A stretch of 64,000 nt of DNA from assembly GCF_945836005.1 (NCBI RefSeq), contig NZ_OX241534.1, positions 434,001 to 498,000 of the forward strand. Direction: 5' to 3'. Both the position numbers and the translations under genes were made by a program. Under the pieces are notes generated by a model. The model worked only from the letters and a program-made list of their open reading frames with translations, did not search any database and was not told the DNA's origin. The stretch is from Candidatus Nitrosacidococcus sp. I8. GTDB taxonomy: Bacteria; Pseudomonadota; Gammaproteobacteria; Nitrosococcales; Nitrosococcaceae. Positions 8,588 through 17,401 of this stretch are shown here, piece after piece. Every line of letters starts with the position of its first letter. Position 1 is the first letter of the stretch.

Positions 8588-9457
8588 ATGATCACACCTT
8601 ATTTTGTATCCCAAGATAAAAATTTTTCCCTCTTACAAGGGGATAGCATGAAATTATTGCCTCAGCTTGATCGTAAATTTGATATGGTGTTTGCCGATCC
8701 CCCTTACTTTTTATCTAATGATGGCTTATCCATTCAAAGTGGGCAAATTGTAAGCGTCAATAAAGGAAGATGGGATAAATTCTGCGGTATCGATCATATG
8801 AATGAATTTAACCGTACTTGGCTTTCATTGGTTCGAGAAAAAATGAATGAGAACGCTACCATTTGGATTAGTGGCACCGTCCACAATATTTTCTCAGTAG
8901 GGCAAAGGCTAACCGAGCTAGGCTTTAAAATCCTAAATATTATTACCTGGGAGAAAACTAATCCTCCCCCTAATTTTTCCTGCCGTTATTTTACTCATTC
9001 TACTGAGCAGGTAATTTGGGCAAGAAAAAACGAAAAAATTCCCCATTGTTTTAACTATGAATTGGTGAAAAAAATCAATGGGAATAAGCAAATGAAAGAT
9101 GTTTGGAAATTACCTGCGATTGCCCCTTGGGAAAAATCTTGCGGTAAACATCCTACCCAAAAACCGTTATCCTTGCTAACAAGATTAATTTTAGCCTCCA
9201 CTAAACCAAATGCTTGGATACTCGATCCCTTTGCTGGAAGTTCAACCACAGGAGTTGCAGCAAATTTAATCAATAGACAATTCATAGGGATTGAGCAAGA
9301 AGATTCTTATTTAGAAATCAGTAAAAGCAGAAAGCTAGAAATTGAAAACCTACAAACTGCAGTAGATTATCGGCAAAAACTAGCAGGATTTAGTCATAAA
9401 AAAGAGTTAGAGCAATATCTATTGGAAGAGTTAAATTCTAATAGTGATATTCAGTAA
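8588..9457 (+). CDS. dpnA: adenine-specific DNA methyltransferase, DpnA type (GATC)
   Basis: This 289-residue beta-class N6-adenine methyltransferase has motif IV DPPY (Asp37-Tyr40) before motif I DPFAGSSTTG (from Asp213), the reversed order that defines the class. It matches DpnA closely: FADPPYFLSN, GQIVSVNKGRWDK, WISGTVHNI, ILNIITWEKTNPPPN, CRYFTHSTE, KHPTQKP. DpnA methylates GATC, including single-stranded GATC, and protects incoming plasmid DNA in pneumococcus. Here it is the only visible modification enzyme for the DpnII-type nuclease, so it must protect the chromosome alone or with a Dam encoded elsewhere. It is transcribed with the nuclease. Confidence 0.92.
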   Translation: MITPYFVSQDKNFSLLQGDSMKLLPQLDRKFDMVFADPPYFLSNDGLSIQSGQIVSVNKGRWDKFCGIDHMNEFNRTWLSLVREKMNENATIWISGTVHNIFSVGQRLTELGFKILNIITWEKTNPPPNFSCRYFTHSTEQVIWARKNEKIPHCFNYELVKKINGNKQMKDVWKLPAIAPWEKSCGKHPTQKPLSLLTRLILASTKPNAWILDPFAGSSTTGVAANLINRQFIGIEQEDSYLEISKSRKLEIENLQTAVDYRQKLAGFSHKKELEQYLLEELNSNSDIQ

Positions 9458-9755
9458 AATCCTAGCACTAACCATAAGATAGATTGGTTAATATCTTTTT
9501 TAGAGTGAACAACATAAGTAGTTTGCTACTCTATATGAGCAATAAATATTAATTAACGATAAGTAGTTTTCTATTTCTAGATTCCTGCCTTGTCTGTATG
9601 GTGTTAAATATATAGGCATTGCTCTATCTATTATAAATGCAATTGCTTATGTTCATAATATAAGCTAATACTTTAATTGATGCGATTTGTAAAATACTTA
9701 ATAAGGAAGTTAGCTTTTTTTTTTACTGAGAAAATTAGCTCTTCTTGCAACCACT

Positions 9756-10451
9756 ATGGCTGTAGGGTTTATCGCTATAGAGTTGTTTACAAACCTTTAC
9801 TCAATTACTAAAACTTATCCAGTCTCTCCAGAGTGGAGGGAAATTACCAGAAGTGCCCAAAGAGATATTTACCATGGAACCGATAGAGGTAATCCATATA
9901 ATGTAGTATTTGGTCATGGAAGATATGGCAGTTCAAGAAAGCCTATTACCAATATGACTCTATCTGAGGTAGCTCAATTTGGTAGGAAAGTACTCATCCC
10001 TAATACTAAGGGAAGGATTAATGCAGTAGATAGTAAAGGTAACCCTTTGGGCACTTCAGCAGTAGGTGCTTACCAACTTATTCAATCAAATTTAGACAAA
10101 AAAAATTCAATTGCTGAAAGAGTTTTAAAGCCTGCCTATGGGGAAAATTGGCGAAGAGCTAAATTTACTCCTGAAATACAAGAACGACTCGCAAAAGCAC
10201 TTTATGAAATAAATAAGACAGGCATAGATTTACACTTTATGTGGCGAGGGTTACCTAAACTAGGGGTAGGTCGATTTTCTAATGTCCCATGGGAAAAGGC
10301 ACGGCTATATATCTTAAAAGGAGAGATTGGAAACAGGCAATTTGAGAAAAACAAGGGTATGTTAAAAAATATTCCTCCTTTAAGAAAGCTAGAAAAAATA
10401 GAGAATCACACTTTAGCCAGTACTGTCCAAAATACCTTCCCTAAAAAATAA
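9756..10451 (+). CDS. phage-lysozyme-like (lambda R type) anchored protein
   Basis: The 231-residue frame resembles lambda-R-type transglycosylase endolysins: YHGTDRG, PYNVVFGHGRYG, then TSAVGAYQL as the conserved G-x-Y-Q block. In lambda R the first motif is SEGTDNG with catalytic Glu. Here the Glu position reads His, so activity is doubtful. The frame is open upstream through CTG at 9726, which would give a signal-anchor (LRKLALLATT, then AVGFIAIELF). The true start is therefore uncertain. A run of ten T at 9715-9724 precedes it, and losing one T would join an ATG at 9680 to this frame. It is a single gene, possibly a domesticated phage gene. Confidence 0.55.
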   Translation: MAVGFIAIELFTNLYSITKTYPVSPEWREITRSAQRDIYHGTDRGNPYNVVFGHGRYGSSRKPITNMTLSEVAQFGRKVLIPNTKGRINAVDSKGNPLGTSAVGAYQLIQSNLDKKNSIAERVLKPAYGENWRRAKFTPEIQERLAKALYEINKTGIDLHFMWRGLPKLGVGRFSNVPWEKARLYILKGEIGNRQFEKNKGMLKNIPPLRKLEKIENHTLASTVQNTFPKK

Positions 10452-10472
10452 ATATTAAGTTTAGAAAAAACC

Positions 10473-11903
10473 CTACTTCTTAATTTTTATCTTCACAATA
10501 AGTGAAGCCTTGCCTTGCTCAGGTACAGAAATGTGCCAAAAAATACGATTCGCCATTCCTTGCTGATGGGGATAATTCTCAGAGAGGATTTCTCGAGAAT
10601 CTAGATCTGGAATAAACTCCACTATTTTTACTTCAATAGGTTTTTCCTTCTGGTTATATAGTGTAATTTCAGTCGTTTCAAAAATATAATTTTCTACCTT
10701 AGAATCAACTCCCTGCTTTTTCTCAGCCGTAATATCAAAAGCATGACCTAAATTTAAGGTAACTAAACTATTCTCTGGCGTATGGTTTATTAGATCTTCG
10801 CCAATAAATTGAAGATGACCTTCAGAGTCTGGCTGATAAAATTGCATAACACCTACAGGTAATGGTATCCCTAGTCCTAATTTCTTACTATTTTCAAAAT
10901 TAAAGTAGGAAATCACAGGAAGTTTTTGAGTCGTAGTAGCTTGAAAATCATAAAACCGAGGAGAATCGCTATGGATTTCGTAACTGACATGTCCAGAAAT
11001 TTTCTGGGTATCAAATAAAGGAATCTGTTTTGTTTGGTTATTTTTAAGGGTAACTGCTTGAGGTAATGTATAGAGGTGATAATCTGAAAGTGGCTCTTCT
11101 CGAGGAGAAATAGAATCTGTTTTAGCTAGTGCTAGCATCCGCATTTGAGGTTTTTCATACTGGCTTACAGCTGGTAAATGATGAATATCCCCAGCAACCA
11201 GTTGTACTTGAGAATCCGAATAATCCATTCCAGACTGATTGGTAATATTTGTTCTACCCGTCAGCATAAGCTGGTTTCCTTCTTGATTTAACTGAGCAAT
11301 ATAATTTGTGTTCCAGCTTAAACCATGGGATAAATAATTAAGTGAAATAGATTGCTTTTCTGATTCTTGCGCATCAATACTAACAGTGAGGGTAGGGTAG
11401 TTTTTTAGTGTTTTTGGGATTCTTGGATAGATCAACCGATTTGAAGAAATACCCGTTTCTATATGCCCGTCTTCAAAACTTAAAATGACCTCTCCATAAT
11501 TATCACTTATTCCAAATAGGACAGCTTCTCGCTTTTCAGCTTCAGAATTTTGGGAGTCAATCACTTCTATCTTTTTGCCTAGATAATGAAGTAATAAATT
11601 TTGCGTATTAAGTAAATTTTCGTCATAACTGTGTTCAATCACTTTAAATTTTTGTGATTGAGGAGGAGTGCTAACTAGCATTGCTGATTCAGGCTGGATA
11701 CTTGGACTAATATCTACAAAAGTAAGGACATTGTTTCCTTTCTCTAAAGATACTTGTCGTTGATCCCTAACTAAAGCAATATCCTTATTATAGATAGTGA
11801 TAAAGAGTTTTTCCCGATCTGTTTTAGTGATTTCCACGCTCTGCCCACTTAAGCTTAAAAATAAAAGAATAAAAAAAATAAAATATTTGATAGGATTTTT
11901 CAT
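10473..11903 (-). CDS. secreted DUF4139 domain protein
   Basis: The 476-residue protein starts with a Sec signal peptide (KYFIFFILLFLSLSGQS) and continues as a beta-rich protein with the DUF4139 landmark YLSHGLSWNTNYIA near residue 205 and a C-terminal Ig-like half. The family is widespread in proteobacterial periplasm or outer membrane, and its function is not established. Residues 30-60 (ITIYNKDIALVRDQR) correspond to its usual N-terminal strand set. It is a monocistronic gene on the minus strand, separated from hsp20 by a terminator, and convergent with the lysozyme-like gene. Confidence 0.85.
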   Translation of the reverse strand: MKNPIKYFIFFILLFLSLSGQSVEITKTDREKLFITIYNKDIALVRDQRQVSLEKGNNVLTFVDISPSIQPESAMLVSTPPQSQKFKVIEHSYDENLLNTQNLLLHYLGKKIEVIDSQNSEAEKREAVLFGISDNYGEVILSFEDGHIETGISSNRLIYPRIPKTLKNYPTLTVSIDAQESEKQSISLNYLSHGLSWNTNYIAQLNQEGNQLMLTGRTNITNQSGMDYSDSQVQLVAGDIHHLPAVSQYEKPQMRMLALAKTDSISPREEPLSDYHLYTLPQAVTLKNNQTKQIPLFDTQKISGHVSYEIHSDSPRFYDFQATTTQKLPVISYFNFENSKKLGLGIPLPVGVMQFYQPDSEGHLQFIGEDLINHTPENSLVTLNLGHAFDITAEKKQGVDSKVENYIFETTEITLYNQKEKPIEVKIVEFIPDLDSREILSENYPHQQGMANRIFWHISVPEQGKASLIVKIKIKK

Positions 11904-11941
11904 CTTTATAAGTTTAACGGAAAAAACTCAAAATAAAAAAA

Positions 11942-11965
11942 ATCCTTGGTCAAAAGACCAAGGAT
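11942..11965 (-). terminator. rho-independent terminator of hsp20
   Basis: A perfect 10-bp stem (ATCCTTGGTC / GACCAAGGAT) with a four-base loop is followed on the minus strand by a run of at least seven T (bases 11941-11934). It lies 27 bases past the hsp20 stop, and it separates that gene from the DUF4139 gene. Confidence 0.9.
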
Positions 11966-11991
11966 AAAATGGGGTTGTGGGTAGTTTATAT

Positions 11992-12441
11992 TTAAGCGGT
12001 CACTGTAATTTTACGCACTTGAGACTGTTGATTTTTTGGTATCACTAACTCAAGCACTCCATTTTCAGACCTAGCACTCACTTTTTCTATATCTACTGTA
12101 TTAGGTAACGTAAAGCGGCGTAAAAATGAACCACTCGAACGCTCAGCACGGCGATAACCCTGTTGTTCTTCGCTATGGAAAGTTTTACGTTGCCCTTTTA
12201 AGGTTAATACTCCATTATCTAAAGTAATTTCAATATCTTGAGGTTCTACTCCGGGCACATCCGCATAAATCACAAAGCGATCCACATCTTCTTTTACATC
12301 TACTGCAGGTAGCCAATCACCACTAGCAAATTCCGCACTATCTTGAGTGGGTTGCCCCCAAGCAGGGCTAGCATCAAACAAGCGGTTTACTTCTCGTTGT
12401 AATTGATTCAAGGTATAAAAAGGTGCATAATATTTAGACAT
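11992..12441 (-). CDS. small heat-shock protein Hsp20
   Basis: This 149-residue ATP-independent holdase chaperone has an N-terminal arm (residues 1-42), an alpha-crystallin domain (about 43-140) with PAVDVKEDVDRFVIYADVPGV and the diagnostic ENGVLELVIPK, and a short C-terminal tail. The tail lacks a clear I-x-I motif but has KITVT. It captures unfolding proteins in the cytoplasm. Expression is almost certainly heat-inducible: a near-consensus sigma-32 promoter lies about 80 bases upstream. It is monocistronic, ending in a strong terminator. Confidence 0.95.
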   Translation of the reverse strand: MSKYYAPFYTLNQLQREVNRLFDASPAWGQPTQDSAEFASGDWLPAVDVKEDVDRFVIYADVPGVEPQDIEITLDNGVLTLKGQRKTFHSEEQQGYRRAERSSGSFLRRFTLPNTVDIEKVSARSENGVLELVIPKNQQSQVRKITVTA

Positions 12442-12519
12442 ATTTATCTTACTCTCATATCTAAGGTTGTTTATCTAAGTTAAATTCTTTGTGGGGTGGC
12501 AGCCCCTTCTTAGTTATAG

Positions 12520-12547
12520 ATATGGGGGTAGTTAAAATTATTTCAAG
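12520..12547 (-). promoter_or_regulatory. sigma-32 heat-shock promoter of hsp20
   Basis: On the minus strand CTTGAAA (12547-12541), a 13-base spacer and CCCCATAT (12527-12520) match the sigma-32 consensus CTTGAAA-N13-CCCCATNT at every defined position. The predicted start of transcription would leave a leader of about 70 bases before hsp20. The promoter begins immediately after the end of the yheS reading frame. Confidence 0.88.
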
Positions 12548-12551
12548 GGTT

Positions 12552-14500
12552 TTATAACTTATTTTTAATTTTTTCTATTTCTTCGCCCACTTCAAGCCAA
12601 TCTCCCTCTAAGCCTGAGTGCTTTTCTTTTAGTTCTGCTTGTTTGATTAATAACCCTTTCAAATATTCTTTTTGCTGCGGATTTTGATATAGATTAGAAT
12701 CAGCAAGAATTTGATTAAGCCCTTTTTGTTCCTTTGCTAATTTTTCTAACGATAATTCCAGAGCTTTTAATTTTTTTTGTAGCGGTTGTAGGGTAAGCCG
12801 TTGATTAGCTTCTTCTCGTTTTTGATCTTTACGATTAATGGAACTAATACTGCCTTTGGTTTTATTTTCATTAGCACCTACAGATTTCTTATTTAACCAA
12901 TCTTGATAATCTTCTAAATCCCCATCAAATGGAGATACTTTATGATCGGCAACTAGCCATAACCCATCCGTAGTACTTCGCAGTAAATAGCGATTATGGG
13001 AAACAATCACCATGGCACCCTCAAACTCTTGTAGGGCATTAATCAACGCCTGCTGCATCTCTAAATCTAAGTGATTAGTCGGTTCATCCAGCAGTAACAA
13101 ATTGGGTCGTTGATATACAATAAGTGCTAAAGCTAGCCTTGCTTTTTCCCCACCAGAGAAGGATTGGATAGGTGCTAGTGCTTGATCTCCTTGAAAGTTA
13201 AAACCACCTAAGAAGTTTCGCCCCTCTTTTTCCGATAGGGTTGCATTTAGTTTTTGTAAATGTTGTAAGGGACTTTGATCAAAATAAAGCTGCTCTAGTT
13301 GATGTTGAGCAAAATAGCCGATTTTTAAATCTTGGGCTTGGGTTAAAGTGCCCGTTTTTGGTGCAAGCACTCCAGCGAGTAATTTAATTAAGGTAGATTT
13401 TCCTGCCCCATTAGGACCAAGCAGCCCAATCCGATCCCCAGGCATTAGGTTAAAATTAACTTGGGTTAAAATTTCTTGTTGCCCGTAGCCTATAATGACT
13501 TGCCCTAGATTTAACAAAGGGGTAGGGAGTTTTTCTGGTGAACGAAAAGTAAAGGTAAAAGGAGAATGGCTATGAATAGGGGCTAACTGTGCCATTCGCT
13601 CAAGTGCTTTAATTCGGCTTTGTGCTTGGCGTGCTTTAGTGGCTTTTGCTCGAAATCTATCTACAAAACTTTGGATATGAGCAATATTTTTTTGTTGCCT
13701 TTCATAATTTGCCTGCTGTTGCATCAGTTGAGCATTTCGCTGGGTTTCAAAGCTCTCGTAATTACCTTGATAGTAATTAATCGTATTTTGCTCTATATGG
13801 GCAATATGGGTGATGCTATGATCCAATAACTCTCGATCGTGGGAAATCAGCAATAAAGTGCCCGGATAATCCTTAAGCCAGCCTTCTAACCAAATCACTG
13901 CATCTAAATCTAAGTGGTTGGTAGGCTCATCCAAAAGCAATAAATCAGATCGGCACATCAAAGCTTGGGCTAAATTAAGCCGCATTCGCCAGCCTCCAGA
14001 AAAATAGGAAACAGGCTGGGATTCTTGAGCTACGCTAAAGCCTAGGCCGTGCATAAGTTTTGCTGCTCTTGCTGTAGCCGTATACCCTCCAATGGCGTCT
14101 ATTTGTCCGTGTAGTTCCCCTTGCAGGTTACCGTTATTATTTTTTTCTGCTTCTAATAGTTTTTTTTGCAAAGTTTGAAGCTCCTGATCCCCCTCTAATA
14201 CATATTCCAAAGCTGGGGTTACCACTTGAGGAGTTTCTTGAGCCACATGGGCTAATATCCACTGGGTAGGATAAGTAAGAGCACCTTGATCCGACTGAAG
14301 ATGGCCTAAAATTAAACTAAAAAGGCTAGATTTACCACAACCATTGGCACCAATGAGTCCTACTTTCTGACCGGGATAAATAGCTAAATTAACTTGGCAC
14401 CAATGAGTCCTACTTTCTGACCGGGATAAATAGCTAAATTAACTTGATCAAAGAGCAGTTTTTGTCCTTGTCGTAAAGAAATATCTTGAAGTTGCAACAT
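12552..14500 (-). pseudogene. yheS: ABC-F ATPase YheS, frameshifted by a 50-bp tandem duplication
   Basis: YheS-type ABC-F proteins are soluble twin-ATPase translation factors that act on the ribosome. The original start is the ATG ending at 14500 (MLQLQDISLRQGQKLLF). After GQKVGLIGA the frame runs into a second copy of the preceding 50 bases and stops at KLI-TAG, just before the first Walker A is completed (NGCGKSS). Beyond the repeat the frame is open to 12552 with signature SGGWRMRL, DEPTNHLDLD, second Walker A GPNGAGKST and SGGEKARL. Removing one repeat restores 633 codons. A product starting at the internal ATG ending at 14246 would lack the first Walker A. The disruption looks recent because the repeats are identical. 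Confidence 0.9.
14346..14445. repeat. perfect 50-bp tandem direct repeat inside yheS
   Basis: Bases 14346-14395 and 14396-14445 are identical (each begins GGCACCAATGAG and ends AAATTAACTT). The unit is 50 bases, not a multiple of three, so it shifts the yheS frame. Identity implies either a very recent duplication or an assembly error. Confidence 0.95.
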
Positions 14501-14607
14501 AAGAAAAATTAAATAGGGATAGATTTAAGCCCTAAGATACCACTATCTAAAGGAAAGAAATTACATTCTTGCCTTATGAAGGGAGGGAAGATCTAGATTA
14601 TAAATAG

Positions 14608-15174
14608 TTAGAAAAAAGTAGCTATTCGGGATTTATCTACGCTTAAAAACTGACATTTTTTATAACACTTTTGAGAAGGCACAAGGGCTACCCGGGTAGA
14701 TAGGGCATGTAATGCAATATTGTGTAACATCTCACTAATCGTAGTACAACAATCGGTTAGGATTGATATTTTATATTTTTCTGCAGATTTTGAAAGTGCA
14801 GTATGGGTGATACAATTTTGAGTCATCATACCGCAAATCAATAATTCATCTGCTCTAAATCCGTTTAATATATCTAAAAGCGTAGTTTTTTCAAAACTAT
14901 CTGCAAATTCTTTAATAACAATTTTAGCATTGGGTGCTACAGCAAGAATCTCAGAATGAATTTCAGCACCTTGTGTACCCTTATTAAAAAAAGGGGCAAT
15001 CCCTAAGCTACTGTTCGCAATGTGCTGAATCAAAATGACAGGAATATTTTCTTCCTTAGCCTGCTTGATGGTTTGTACGATATTTTTAAGCACTCCATCT
15101 GTATTCCAGAGGGGAAATAACCCATCTGGAAAGTAATCATTTTGTAAATCAATCACTAAAAGTATTTTATTCAT
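14608..15174 (-). CDS. isochorismatase-like cysteine hydrolase
   Basis: The 188-residue protein has the family triad: Asp in LLVIDLQNDYF (Asp9), a Lys in the KIVIKEF region (about 105-112), and the nucleophilic Cys in GMMTQNCITHT (about residue 140). Family members hydrolyse isochorismate, nicotinamide or other amides/ethers. The substrate is not readable here. The C-terminal tail (from LVPSQKCYKKC) is cysteine/lysine-rich. A diverged and dead second copy lies immediately upstream, with a copied stretch of the yheS 5' end between them. Expression is probably monocistronic. Confidence 0.85.
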   Translation of the reverse strand: MNKILLVIDLQNDYFPDGLFPLWNTDGVLKNIVQTIKQAKEENIPVILIQHIANSSLGIAPFFNKGTQGAEIHSEILAVAPNAKIVIKEFADSFEKTTLLDILNGFRADELLICGMMTQNCITHTALSKSAEKYKISILTDCCTTISEMLHNIALHALSTRVALVPSQKCYKKCQFLSVDKSRIATFF

Positions 15175-15197
15175 TTGAATCTCTCCTTCTGCCCAAG

Positions 15198-15272
15198 ATA
15201 AATAGCTAGATCAGCTCGATCAAAGAGCAGTTTTTGTCCTTGCCGTAAAGAAATATCTTGAAGTTGCAACAT
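15198..15272 (-). repeat. stray copy of the yheS 5' end
   Basis: Bases 15218-15272 match 14446-14500 (the first 55 bases of yheS including its ATG) with one mismatch, and weaker similarity continues to about 15198. The copy encodes only the first codons and is followed by unrelated sequence. With the two isochorismatase copies it shows that a block of yheS-start plus isochorismatase was tandemly duplicated. Confidence 0.9.
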
Positions 15273-15288
15273 ACTTAGGGGAAATTAT

Positions 15289-15800
15289 TTATATAACCTG
15301 TTGAGAAGATGTATGGGAAATTCGATGAAGCAGGTTATGTAATGTAGTGTCGTGCGAGGACGATATATCATCAACAATAGTACTGCAATCGGTTAGGATT
15401 GTAATTTTATATTTTTCTGCAGATTTATAAAATTCAATGTAATGCATACAGCTTTGCTTCATCGTACCGCAAAGTAATACTTCCTCTGTTTGAAACATAG
15501 TTAATAGCTCTAACAGCATAGTATTTTTCAAGCTATCTTCAAATGCTTCAAACTCTTCTAATACAACCCGTGCATCTGGTATTACAGTAATAAGCTCAGT
15601 ATTTTTCGTATCTTTTTTAAAAAAAGGTAATATCTCTAAGCAGCATGCTGAATTAAAATAACAGGAATACCCTTTTCTTTAGCTCGTATAATCGTTTGTA
15701 TAATGCTCTTAGCAATCTTATCGCTAGTCCCTTCAAAAGGGATTAACCCATTTGGAAAATAATGATTATGTAAATCAATCACTAATAATGCTTTATTCAT
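15289..15800 (-). pseudogene. second isochorismatase-like gene, disrupted
   Basis: The ATG ending at 15800 starts MNKALLVIDLHNHYFPNGL, parallel to the intact neighbour. The frame stops after ILIQHAA (around 15643), while homology resumes in another frame (EILPFFKKDTKN) and continues to the Cys motif GTMKQSCMHY and beyond, ending at 15289. A small indel with loss of about ten codons explains the shift. The triad Asp, Lys/Glu region and Cys are still recognisable, so the decay is moderately recent. A separate C-terminal fragment product from 15531 is not credible as a functional hydrolase. Confidence 0.85.
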
Positions 15801-15939
15801 TGGAGTACCCTCACTAATAAGCTTATAAAGTCTGTAACGTAAATTACGTTTATGCTCTTCTTATATAAGGATATTTATATATTTTATATTTATAGTATAA
15901 ATGATAAATAAATGCTCACTTAAACACGGAGTAGAACAA

Positions 15940-16338
15940 ATGACGGATAAAGTTGTTAAATCTAAAGCAGAATGGCAAACGCAGTTGACTCCAGAGCAGT
16001 ATCATATTGCCCGAGAAAAAGCTACTGAGCCCCCATTCACCGGTAAATACTATCATCATCACAAAACAGGAACCTATCACTGTATTTGTTGTGGTAATGC
16101 TTTATTTAGTTCAGAGCAAAAATATGAATCTGGCAGTGGATGGCCTAGTTTTTGGGATCCTATTCATACTACGGCTTTAACTGAGCATACAGATCATAGT
16201 CATGGAATGAAGCGAGTAGAAGTAGTCTGTGCCCGTTGTGATGCACATCTAGGTCATATGTTTAACGATGGTCCTGATCCGACCGGACTAAGATATTGTA
16301 TTAATTCTGCTTCCCTAGATTTTAAAACCGACTCTTAA
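15940..16338 (+). CDS. msrB: peptide methionine-(R)-S-oxide reductase MsrB
   Basis: This 132-residue repair enzyme reduces methionine-R-sulfoxide in proteins using thioredoxin. The two zinc-binding pairs are visible (CICCGNALF and [10 protein letters not shown]), with substrate motif SGSGWPSFW and catalytic Cys in RYCINSASL. The frame is open from 15901, but I choose the ATG at 15940 because GGAG lies nine bases before it and family members start [12 protein letters not shown]. It is one base from the next gene (apbE, GTG directly after the TAA), so the two are coupled. Confidence 0.95.
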   Translation: MTDKVVKSKAEWQTQLTPEQYHIAREKATEPPFTGKYYHHHKTGTYHCICCGNALFSSEQKYESGSGWPSFWDPIHTTALTEHTDHSHGMKRVEVVCARCDAHLGHMFNDGPDPTGLRYCINSASLDFKTDS

Positions 16339-17349
16339 GTGAATCCTATTCTTATCCCAGCTATCGTTATTTTTCTAGGGGGATTACTCACCAGCTGTAC
16401 TCAAGATTCTCAGCACCACTTGATTCAGTTTGGCGGATCCACTATGGGTACGGGCTACACCATAAAAGTAGTAGATCTTCCCTCAAACCTTAATCCTGAG
16501 AATTTAGTCAATGAAATTACCCAACAATTAACAGCGGTTAATCATTTATTATCCACCTACCAAGCCGATTCAGAACTCTCTCAATTTAATCAGAACTCAA
16601 GCACGGATTGGATCCCTGTATCTTCTCCCTTAGTGACTGTGATTAAAAAAGCCCAAGAAATTAGCAAACTTACTCAAGGGGCATTTGATATTACGGTAGG
16701 TGCTTTAGTGAATCTTTGGGGATTTGGTCCCGATATTCACTCACCTGCTATTCCAACGTTCGATCAAATTCAAGCAGCAAAGCAAAAAGTAAACTTTGAA
16801 TTACTGGATATTAGGAATTCTCCCCCTGCGTTAAAAAAAGCACAGGCAGATATGTATCTTGATCTCTCTGGGATTGGCAAAGGCTATGGGGTAGATCAAA
16901 TTGCAGAATTACTAGAGTCTAAAAATATCCATAATTATCTGGTAGATATTGGGGGAGAAGAGCGAATTAAGGGGCACAATGGTAAAGGCAAGCCATGGAA
17001 AATTGCGATTCAATATCCTAGATCAGGAATCCCTAAAGCTGCTTACACCCTTGAGTGCACTTCAGGAGCCATTGCCACCTCTGGGGATTATCAAAATTAT
17101 TTTGATTATAAAGACAGTCGCTATGGGCATATTATTAACCCAGAAACCGGCTGGCCTACGCTTTATCAATCTGCCTCAGTCACGGTGTTGAGTACTACTG
17201 CTATGGAAGCCGATGCACTCGCTACCGGGCTTTATGTCTTAGGAATAGAAAAAGGGCTTGCGTTTGCAGAAATATATCCTACTGCTGTATTATTTTTACT
17301 CCAATCAGAACAAGGTCTAAAACAACAAGCCAGTAGTTATTTTCCGTAG
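16339..17349 (+). CDS. apbE: FAD:protein FMN transferase ApbE, lipoprotein
   Basis: This 336-residue ApbE covalently attaches FMN to Thr/Ser of target proteins such as NqrC/RnfG. A GTG start is followed by a hydrophobic signal and lipobox LLTSC (Cys20), so the enzyme is periplasmic and membrane-anchored. Motifs: GSTMGTGYTIK, TQGAFDITVG, LDLSGIGKGYGVD, VDIGGEER, and the metal/FAD-binding SGAIATSGDYQNYF and YGHIINPETGWP. It is coupled to msrB upstream. A second ApbE without a signal peptide lies at 55718, in the redox cluster. The two probably serve different targets. Confidence 0.93.
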   Translation: MNPILIPAIVIFLGGLLTSCTQDSQHHLIQFGGSTMGTGYTIKVVDLPSNLNPENLVNEITQQLTAVNHLLSTYQADSELSQFNQNSSTDWIPVSSPLVTVIKKAQEISKLTQGAFDITVGALVNLWGFGPDIHSPAIPTFDQIQAAKQKVNFELLDIRNSPPALKKAQADMYLDLSGIGKGYGVDQIAELLESKNIHNYLVDIGGEERIKGHNGKGKPWKIAIQYPRSGIPKAAYTLECTSGAIATSGDYQNYFDYKDSRYGHIINPETGWPTLYQSASVTVLSTTAMEADALATGLYVLGIEKGLAFAEIYPTAVLFLLQSEQGLKQQASSYFP

Positions 17350-17401
17350 CTATTAAAATAATAAGAGGATATAAAATACTTTACATTAAAAAATAAAAGA
17401 T

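Noticed and set aside
12490-12510. GGGG/CCCC hairpin in the hsp20 leader as an RNA thermometer
   Set aside because: It does not sequester the ribosome site and has only four GC pairs; no support for a known ROSE-type fold.
15289-15531. Short isochorismatase fragment as a functional 80-residue protein
   Set aside because: It lacks the catalytic Asp and Lys parts, which remain as disrupted sequence upstream in another frame.
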